Notes under the pieces: model-generated
The model's input: only the letters and a program-made list of their open reading frames with translations
Database searches by the model: none
What the model was told of the DNA's origin: nothing
DNA from: Vibrio sinus
Lineage (GTDB): Bacteria > Pseudomonadota > Gammaproteobacteria > Enterobacterales > Vibrionaceae
Direction of reading: 5' to 3'
DNA length: 64,000 nt
Assembly (NCBI RefSeq): GCF_023634645.1
Contig: NZ_JAMKMR010000001.1
Span: 62,001 to 126,000, forward strand
Shown: positions 58,725 to 64,000 of the stretch, in pieces
Numbering within the stretch: position 1 is the stretch's first letter
Layout: each line of letters begins with the position of its first letter
Made by a program: the position numbers and the translations under genes

Positions 58725-59477
58725 GTGAGCCAGTTAACGGATGTAGAGATGCTACGCTATAATCGGCAGATCACTCTTCAAGGGTTTGATTTTGAAGGCC
58801 AAGAAGCGCTAAAGCGAGCAAAAGTCTTAATCATTGGCGCTGGCGGATTAGGCTGCGCTGCCAGCCAATACCTTGCAGTGGCAGGAGTAGGAAATATCAC
58901 CTTAGTCGATGACGATGTGGTTGAACACTCCAATTTACAACGCCAGATATTACATACTGATAACGATATCAATCGACCTAAGGTCGAGTCTGCATCGGAA
59001 GCCTTGCTTGCACTGAACCCACATATCGCTGTTACTGCTATTGCCAAGAGATTAAACGATAACACTCTTGAAGATTTAATCAGTAAAAGCGATGTGGTTG
59101 TCGATGCTTCAGATAATGTAGAAACCCGCAATCAGCTTAACCGCCTTTGCTATGCGGCTAAAACGCCGTTAGTCTCAGGGGCTGCCATTCGGATGGAAGG
59201 GCAAGTCAGTGTGTTCACTTACCAAGACTCTGACCAACCATGCTATCAGTGTTTAAGCTCACTATTTGGCGAGCAAAGCCTGAGCTGTGTTGAAGCAGGT
59301 GTAATGGCCCCATTGGTCGGTATCATAGGTGGCGTTCAAGCGATGGAGACCATCAAGCTGCTGTCGAACTACGGTCAGGCTATGCAAGGAAAAGTTCTAT
59401 TGCTTGATGCCCTCTCAATGTCATGGAGAGAAATGATGCTTTCGAAGTTAGCCAGTTGCCCTGTTTGTGGTGAATGA
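58725..59477 (+). CDS. moeB: Molybdopterin-synthase adenylyltransferase
   Basis: MoeB adenylates the C-terminus of the MoaD sulfur carrier, an E1-like reaction. The 250 residues show the nucleotide loop GAGGLGCAASQYLA near residues 39-52, DDDVVEHSNLQRQILH, and zinc-binding pairs CYQC near 183-186 and CPVC at the end. A GTG start is used: the ATG two bases earlier is out of frame and runs straight into a stop; TAGGAG lies ahead. It is co-transcribed with moeA. A ThiF role in thiamine synthesis is an alternative, but the moeA context favours MoeB. Confidence 0.92.
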   Translation: MSQLTDVEMLRYNRQITLQGFDFEGQEALKRAKVLIIGAGGLGCAASQYLAVAGVGNITLVDDDVVEHSNLQRQILHTDNDINRPKVESASEALLALNPHIAVTAIAKRLNDNTLEDLISKSDVVVDASDNVETRNQLNRLCYAAKTPLVSGAAIRMEGQVSVFTYQDSDQPCYQCLSSLFGEQSLSCVEAGVMAPLVGIIGGVQAMETIKLLSNYGQAMQGKVLLLDALSMSWREMMLSKLASCPVCGE

Positions 59478-59613
59478 GTAAGTTGGATAGCCATCGACAA
59501 CATAAAATTCAGTGCGTTATCTTGTTGTTTTCTCCTTATTTTATGATAGAGTGACTCGCGCATATTTGGATCGCTTTGTTTTCTAACACATTAATAGGCA
59601 TAAGGAATACACC

Positions 59614-60444
59614 ATGGGGCCGTTAATCAGCGCGCAGTGGCTTAATGAACACCTTTCAGACGATAACCTAATTCTGCTTGATGCGAGTATCGACTTTCAA
59701 ATACCTGCCGAGCCTGAAAAAGACAAAGTTAACCTTATTCCTAATACGCTTCGTTTTGACTACGATAAAGTGTTTTGCGACCCAGATAGTCCACTACCGC
59801 ATATGATGCCAAGTGAAGAGCGGTTTAATCATCTTGCTCAGCAACTTGGGATCAATCAAGACTCTACAATTGTGGTCTATGACAACAGTGGTACGTTTGC
59901 TTCACCTCGAGCGTGGTGGATGTTCAGGGCAATGGGGCATGAGCAAGTGTATGTGTTAGATGGTGGTCTCACTGAGTGGAAGCAACACGAGTTTGCTTTA
60001 ACTCAAGACTATCAAAAGGCCAATCGAATCGGTGACTTCAACGGCAAGTTAAGCCCTAGCCATTTTCTTTCTGCGCAAGAGGTTGAGCAACAAATTGCCA
60101 ACCAAGAAAGCTTAACCATTGATGCTCGTTCTAAAGCTAGATTTTCAGGTCAGACGCCTGAGCCACGACAAGGCGTTCGCAGCGGACACATTCCCAATGC
60201 AGTATGCCTTCCATTTGCAGAATTGATGTCTGCGCATATGTTCAAGTCTGCCCAAGACATTAGACAGGTTTTTGAAAATGTGGCTCCGGATACGAAGCAA
60301 CAATATATCTTTTCCTGTGGCTCTGGTGTAACCGCTTGTATTCTCGCTCTTGCTGCTGAAGTATCAGGATTGAAAAATCTATCTGTTTATGATGGCTCTT
60401 GGACTGAGTGGGGACAACGCAACGATCTACCGTTAGAAGTTTAG
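59614..60444 (+). CDS. sseA: 3-mercaptopyruvate sulfurtransferase (rhodanese family)
   Basis: The 276-residue protein has two rhodanese domains. The first, inactive one shows DNSGTFASPRAWWMFRAMGH and VYVLDGGLTEWK. The second carries the catalytic Cys235 in SCGSGVTAC, whose loop CGSGVTA is typical of mercaptopyruvate enzymes and not of thiosulfate rhodaneses (CRxGxR). It transfers sulfur from 3-mercaptopyruvate to acceptors such as thiols or cyanide. The ATG at 59614 follows AAGGAATACACC. The gene is transcribed alone, convergent with a small gene on the other strand. Confidence 0.94.
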   Translation: MGPLISAQWLNEHLSDDNLILLDASIDFQIPAEPEKDKVNLIPNTLRFDYDKVFCDPDSPLPHMMPSEERFNHLAQQLGINQDSTIVVYDNSGTFASPRAWWMFRAMGHEQVYVLDGGLTEWKQHEFALTQDYQKANRIGDFNGKLSPSHFLSAQEVEQQIANQESLTIDARSKARFSGQTPEPRQGVRSGHIPNAVCLPFAELMSAHMFKSAQDIRQVFENVAPDTKQQYIFSCGSGVTACILALAAEVSGLKNLSVYDGSWTEWGQRNDLPLEV

Positions 60445-60450
60445 AACAGA

Positions 60451-60484
60451 AAAAAGGTGACTGGCTATCCTGAGCAAGTCACCT
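60451..60484 (-). terminator. Terminator for the 44-aa gene (minus strand)
   Basis: AGGTGACT (60455-60462) pairs with AGTCACCT (60477-60484). The A-run at 60450-60455 gives a T-run on the minus strand. It lies 40 bases after the stop of the small minus-strand gene. Confidence 0.7.
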
Positions 60485-60523
60485 TAAATGTCACACCGAT
60501 ATTTAATCAATTTTCCTTGAGCA

Positions 60524-60658
60524 TTATTCATGGGGCTCTTCAAAAACTGCTGGAAGATCGGGGTCATCCTTGTCTAGAACAAATGTGCTGTCCCAGAGCT
60601 CATAGAAATGCTCGTGGTCACCGTGCATATTCTCTAGTTCTTCAGCATAATTTTTCAT
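60524..60658 (-). CDS. Small acidic protein, 44 aa, unrecognised
   Basis: A frame too short for common gene finders codes for 44 residues (MKNYAEELENMHGDHEHFYE, then an acidic, Asp- and Glu-rich second half ending EEPHE). AGGAAGAG stands five bases before the ATG, and a hairpin with a T-run follows the stop, both in the right orientation. The high acidity and even composition resemble real small proteins. It has no signal or membrane segment. I cannot assign a function. It is convergent with sseA. Confidence 0.6.
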   Translation of the reverse strand: MKNYAEELENMHGDHEHFYELWDSTFVLDKDDPDLPAVFEEPHE

Positions 60659-60660
60659 AG

Positions 60661-60977
60661 TCTCTTCCTATAGAACGTTTTTCCATCGTTTTTGCTGTGG
60701 ATACTATTTGTACAAAATTCCCACAACAAATTTAGTGGTACTATGTTGAAATAGCAGTTTCAATTAGTTTGAGTGATTAATTTAAGAGACTGTGATTAAG
60801 CCAAACTTATAATGTAATTAAGATGTAACAACCATAGTACTGTTATATTAGTCTTCCAAAATCATTCCTATAACCAATTCATTTAAAACTATCGCCATTT
60901 AGCTGATTTAGTGATAAAAAAGGTCCATACCCACGATTCCTCTGGGGCTGAAGATCGACGTTAATTGGAGGTAGAAA
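60661..60977. other. Intergenic region upstream of the SGNH esterase
   Basis: The 317-base gap between the divergent 44-aa gene and the esterase is AT-rich and must hold two promoters. A TGGAGG stands shortly before the esterase start. I saw no palindrome or RNA structure that I would defend. Confidence 0.5.
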
Positions 60978-61613
60978 ATGAAATCCATATTGTGTTTCGG
61001 TGATTCATTAACTTGGGGTTACAACCCGAATAATGCACAGCGACATGACTATGAAACCCGCTGGCCCGGTGCAATGCAGCGTATACTAGGTGATCATTAC
61101 CAAGTCATCGAAGCAGGACTCAATGGACGCACCACGATTCACGATGATCCTTATATCAACGGACAAATGCAGAACGGTGTCGCATACCTTCCTGTGTATC
61201 TCGAATCTAACCTTCCTTTGGATTTAGTCACCATCATGTTGGGTACCAATGATCTTAAGTCCAGATTCAACTGCACACCCAGCGATATTGCACAAGGTGT
61301 CGCCAGCTTAGTCAGAAAAGTGCTAACCAGCGGATGTGGGCCTAATGGCAGCGCACCAAAAGTTCTGCTCCTCTCCCCACCTCACCTTGGTTCAACTGAA
61401 CATTTTATGGATGTTGTATTCGATGGAAAAGCAGAAGATTCTACCGAATTAGCCGATCATTACCAAACCGTCGCAGAGTTTTACAAGGTTGAATTCTTTG
61501 ATACCGCATCCATTGTAAAGGCGGCGCACGGTGAAGGCGTTCACCTAGACGAACAAGCTAACTTAACCCTAGCCAGTGCACTGGCTGATAGAGTACAACG
61601 TATTTTGACCTAA
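60978..61613 (+). CDS. SGNH/GDSL-family esterase or lipase
   Basis: The 211-residue hydrolase has block I GDSLTWGYNP with catalytic Ser10, block III LGTNDLKS with the Asn, and the final pair near LDEQ/GVHLD (His near 190). It resembles arylesterase- and TesA-type GDSL hydrolases. It lacks a signal peptide, so it acts in the cytoplasm. TTGGAGGTAGAAA stands before the ATG. The substrate is unknown. Its stop overlaps the end of the convergent secreted-protein gene. Confidence 0.92.
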   Translation: MKSILCFGDSLTWGYNPNNAQRHDYETRWPGAMQRILGDHYQVIEAGLNGRTTIHDDPYINGQMQNGVAYLPVYLESNLPLDLVTIMLGTNDLKSRFNCTPSDIAQGVASLVRKVLTSGCGPNGSAPKVLLLSPPHLGSTEHFMDVVFDGKAEDSTELADHYQTVAEFYKVEFFDTASIVKAAHGEGVHLDEQANLTLASALADRVQRILT

Positions 61614-62017
61614 GCCACCGATAACTGACTAGGTGACATTTGCATAAAGCTATCTGTACAGTCATCACCTGTCGTAGAGATGCCATCAACAATGCCCTGT
61701 TTACTATCAATCACCGTAGTGCAGTTGAGCTTATACCAGCCATATCGAAATGAACGGGACTGTGTTCTTTTATAAACCAGTTTTTGGGCACGTTTCCCTT
61801 CATCAATCCTCGCATCAGGCTCCCCTAGATATCGAAAAGTGACGGTTGTCGGACGGCCATACAAGTGGTCGAGTTGATGACGATATTGTTCACGTTGCTG
61901 ATGATGATCTTGTTCAAATTGATAATACGTTGGCCCGGTATTCATCGTATCAGCGTAAGTCATCGTAGGTACTGTCAATGAGAAGGCGAACACTGATAAG
62001 AGAGTCGAACGATGCAT
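61610..62017 (-). CDS. Secreted protein of unknown function
   Basis: I do not recognise this 135-residue protein. It has a Sec signal peptide (MHRSTLLSVFAFSLTVPTMTYADT, cleavage near YA-D). The mature part begins with a Gln- and His-rich helical stretch (FEQDHHQQREQYRHQLDHLY) followed by a beta-rich part with two cysteines (CTTVIDSK and DDCTDSF) that could form a disulfide. It is expected in the periplasm. It is convergent with the esterase gene, and the stops overlap. Its 5-prime side opens to the long AT-rich region before the pilus genes. Confidence 0.75.
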   Translation of the reverse strand: MHRSTLLSVFAFSLTVPTMTYADTMNTGPTYYQFEQDHHQQREQYRHQLDHLYGRPTTVTFRYLGEPDARIDEGKRAQKLVYKRTQSRSFRYGWYKLNCTTVIDSKQGIVDGISTTGDDCTDSFMQMSPSQLSVA

Positions 62018-62377
62018 CTTGAAGTGATTTGAGTATATATTAGGTTGTGATAATAATGCTGTAGCCAGTTAAAAATACTGTGTATAAATCGTCAATTATT
62101 TGTCAAATATACCCCTATATACAGCCCAAATACAACATGGCAATTTTTTATATTTCGTGTAACATTGCTTTATTCGAGCGTTTTTTGTGCGCTCAACACA
62201 TTCTGATTTTATTATTTACTATACCGTTCTCTAAAACTGTGAAGTTCATCGATCAAACTTCGAACTAGATTTCATTCAAAACCGACTTAATGGTAACCCT
62301 ATTAATTAAATATGGGTATATTAGCCACTAAAAACTTCTAAACTTAAGACATAAATTACTATCAATATATATTTATC

Positions 62378-62394
62378 TGATCATTCAATGATCA
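62378..62394. promoter_or_regulatory. Palindrome TGATCATT-C-AATGATCA, candidate operator
   Basis: Two eight-base arms are exact complements around one C. It stands about 250 bases upstream of the pilin start. No regulator can be named from the sequence. Confidence 0.45.
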
Positions 62395-62514
62395 CTTTTT
62401 ACTTAAATATAATAATATTTGATCTAATTTTGATCAATTTTATAAATTAACAAATTCGTGTCAAATTAAACGGTTTTTATGGTCTTCTATGTTGTTGTTT
62501 TAATTAAAATTTAA

Positions 62515-62544
62515 TTTACTTTCTATATTTTCACATGCTAGACT
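62515..62544 (+). promoter_or_regulatory. Candidate sigma-70 promoter of the pilus operon
   Basis: TTTACT (62515-62520) and TAGACT (62539-62544), with TGC before the second, are 18 bases apart. The predicted leader is about 90 bases. Confidence 0.4.
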
Positions 62545-62642
62545 CAGCCCGCAAATATTGGTCAGCGTCATGATTAAATTATTTAATGATCAGACGTCAG
62601 TATTTGTAATAAATATAAAAAACAAATATGAGAGTTAATAAA

Positions 62643-63185
62643 ATGAAAAAATCTACTAAGCTTGCACTAGGCATTGCGGCGGTATTGCCATTTGCTTCAG
62701 CAACTTCATTCGCAGCAACTGCTACTTCACTAGGTTCAACAACCAACACTGATTTAACAGTTAAAGCACACGTTGTTGCTAGCTGTCACCTAGACACTCC
62801 AACTGCTCTAGATTTCGGCGCAATCAATGCTGATACCAAGAACTCAGTAGACGGTCAAACTACTATCAGTGTAAACAACTGCTACACAGTTAATAACCAA
62901 AACCCTTCTCTATACATCGCTACTGGCGCAGGTTCAACTAACACGTACCAAATGACAGACAGCGCGGGCAACGTTATTAACTACGGCCTATTCTCTGATG
63001 CTAGCCACACTGCTTCAAAAGAGCTAACACCATACAATGCATCTGATGCAACTGGTAAAGTTATTCCAATCAGCAACGGCGTAGGTTCTGCTACTATCTA
63101 CGGTCAAATCCCAGCGGGTCAAGACTTCAGCGGATTTGCTGGTCAGTCATTCAGCCAAACTGTTCACGTACAGGTTGAATTCTAA
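62643..63185 (+). CDS. Csu-like fimbrial subunit (spore coat protein U domain)
   Basis: The product is a pilin of the archaic chaperone-usher group. The signal peptide is MKKSTKLALGIAAVLPFASATSFAA (cleavage near residue 24). The SCPU domain begins with LTVKAHVVASCHLDTPTALDFG (first Cys in a beta strand), and the second Cys is in VNNCYTV. The C-terminus ends in a beta strand (HVQVEF), as in pilins that donate a strand. The ATG is chosen so that the signal begins with MKK; an ATG five codons upstream also keeps frame. A small hairpin at 63181-63196 overlaps the stop, before the chaperone gene. Confidence 0.92.
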   Translation: MKKSTKLALGIAAVLPFASATSFAATATSLGSTTNTDLTVKAHVVASCHLDTPTALDFGAINADTKNSVDGQTTISVNNCYTVNNQNPSLYIATGAGSTNTYQMTDSAGNVINYGLFSDASHTASKELTPYNASDATGKVIPISNGVGSATIYGQIPAGQDFSGFAGQSFSQTVHVQVEF

Positions 63186-63196
63186 TCTCGATTAGA
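63181..63196 (+). other. Small hairpin after the pilin gene
   Basis: TCTAAT-CTCG-ATTAGA (63181-63196) overlaps the pilin stop codon. A weak T-run (CGCCTTTTTA) follows eight bases later. It may lower read-through into the chaperone gene or protect the abundant pilin message from decay. Confidence 0.5.
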
Positions 63197-63282
63197 CTGA
63201 CGCCTTTTTACTTAAGATTATTTAAGTAATATTAGGAACAACCCAATAAACTTAATAACTAGCGCCACTGCGGATTTAGGAT

Positions 63283-63993
63283 ATGTATACTAAGCCATTT
63301 AAAATAATTTCGTTTCTGTTTTCAATGTCTTTAATAGGACTACCCTTTTCCGCCAGTGCGCTAGAATTAGCGCCCACTTCATTAGAGTTTAATAACAGTA
63401 CACCACTTAAAACTGTTCAGCTAATGAACGATACGGATAAAACCGTGACAATTCAAGCCAAAGCTTATGTATGGACGCTGGATAAAAATAAACAGATCTT
63501 AGTCCCGACGACGGATCTATTTCCTTCTCCTACGATATTTAAAATAGCGCCAAGTAAAGAGCAAACTATACGAATTGGTCTATTTGTTAAAAATACTGGC
63601 AACAAAGTTAAGACCTATCGTATCGATTTAAAAGAGCTGCCTACAAAAGACGATGAATCTCAGCATAAAAAGGTCAGCGATATTAAGATTCTTTACAATA
63701 TTACATTCCCAGTTTTTTCTTACCCTGATACAAAAGTGGATAACGCTTGGCATTGGAATAAAGCCAAAGATTCTGTTCAGTTCACTAATACAGGTGGATA
63801 TGTGCTCAGCCTTAGACAACTAAAATTTATTAACGCAAAAGGTAAGAGTCACAGTGAAACGCCCGTTCGGTACATACTTCCGAACCAAACGGTGAGCTTT
63901 CCAGTCGCAAAAGATTCGAACGTGACCGCGGTTGAACAGACGTTAAGCAACCTAATTACAACCAATAAAAGTAAAGTCACTTTGTATAAATAG
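63283..63993 (+). CDS. PapD-like pilus chaperone (Csu type)
   Basis: The 236-residue periplasmic chaperone has a signal peptide (cleavage near SA-LE at residue 27) and the two immunoglobulin-like domains of the family. Visible marks are LELAPTSLEFNN in the first strand, the Arg and Lys in TIRIGLFVKNTG, and YRIDLKELP, the strand that precedes the G1 region. It escorts pilin subunits to the usher. It follows the pilin by 97 bases. The usher and further subunits should lie just past the window end; the stop is at 63993. Confidence 0.92.
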   Translation: MYTKPFKIISFLFSMSLIGLPFSASALELAPTSLEFNNSTPLKTVQLMNDTDKTVTIQAKAYVWTLDKNKQILVPTTDLFPSPTIFKIAPSKEQTIRIGLFVKNTGNKVKTYRIDLKELPTKDDESQHKKVSDIKILYNITFPVFSYPDTKVDNAWHWNKAKDSVQFTNTGGYVLSLRQLKFINAKGKSHSETPVRYILPNQTVSFPVAKDSNVTAVEQTLSNLITTNKSKVTLYK

Positions 63994-64000
63994 ATGTGAT

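Larger units (their letters stand above)
62018..62642. other. AT-rich regulatory region upstream of the pilus operon
   Basis: This 625-base region has no supportable gene. It is very AT-rich and holds a perfect palindrome at 62378-62394 and a likely promoter at 62515-62544. An imperfect inverted repeat (CGTCATGATTAAA against TTTAATGATCAGACG, 62566-62595) lies close to the pilin start. Confidence 0.6.

Noticed and set aside
60457..60660. A plus-strand 67-codon frame after sseA
   Set aside because: It overlaps the terminator and runs antisense to the 44-codon gene, which has the better ribosome site and coding character.
62080..62268. A 62-codon plus-strand frame in the AT-rich region before the pilus operon
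   Set aside because: It has no ribosome site and its composition fits AT-rich noise, not a protein.

Overview
The window looks like a chromosomal segment of a marine gammaproteobacterium, most probably a Vibrio and possibly its second chromosome. The evidence is the gene set (yceH, tmaR, glpFK, dsdA, cti, msrAB fusion, folE next to moeA-moeB, tandem tRNA-Gly(TCC) with encoded CCA) and the moderate GC content. The species is not determined. No insertion sequence, prophage, CRISPR array or rRNA is visible.

Layout. 1-9500: housekeeping genes (yceH, tmaR, a YgjV-like protein, glpK and glpF), a two-Cache GGDEF/EAL signalling protein, an EamA transporter and a small secreted protein. 9600-16940: an overlapping operon for a periplasmic molybdenum hydroxylase (Tat-exported molybdopterin subunit, 2x[2Fe-2S] subunit, triheme cytochrome c), its cofactor-maturation genes (XdhC- and MocA-like) and a PotD-like binding protein. 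16998-36173: a leftward hybrid NRPS-PKS cluster of about 19 kb. In transcription order it holds A-PCP-C, a free A domain, a free PCP, KS-AT-KR-DH-ACP, C-A-PCP-TE, an EmrB-type exporter, a membrane protein, a CurA-like reductase and an EmrA-type membrane fusion protein. Gene order matches a plausible assembly order. An AT-rich region of almost 1 kb without genes lies upstream.

37195-46900: a D-hydroxyamino-acid lyase-like enzyme with an MHS-type MFS transporter, divergent from an SDR/AraC pair; then a SAM methyltransferase closely followed by a PLD-helicase-S24-like fusion (candidate defence or DNA-repair pair) and a secreted lysozyme-like protein with a carbohydrate-binding tail. 47097-62017: two tandem tRNA-Gly genes, an MCP, a FAN1-like nuclease, dsdA, cti, msrAB, folE, moeA, moeB, sseA, a previously missed 44-codon gene with its own ribosome site and terminator, an SGNH esterase and a secreted protein. 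62643-63993: the first two genes of a Csu-like chaperone-usher pilus operon, which continues past the window.

The genes connect in a few ways. moeA and moeB serve molybdenum cofactor synthesis, which the Mo-hydroxylase needs. The EmrA/EmrB pair probably exports the NRPS-PKS product. The main candidates for something new are the NRPS-PKS cluster, with its unusual KR-before-DH order and a first adenylation domain lacking the conserved Asp, and the methyltransferase/PLD-helicase-S24 pair. All functions are inferred from the sequence alone.
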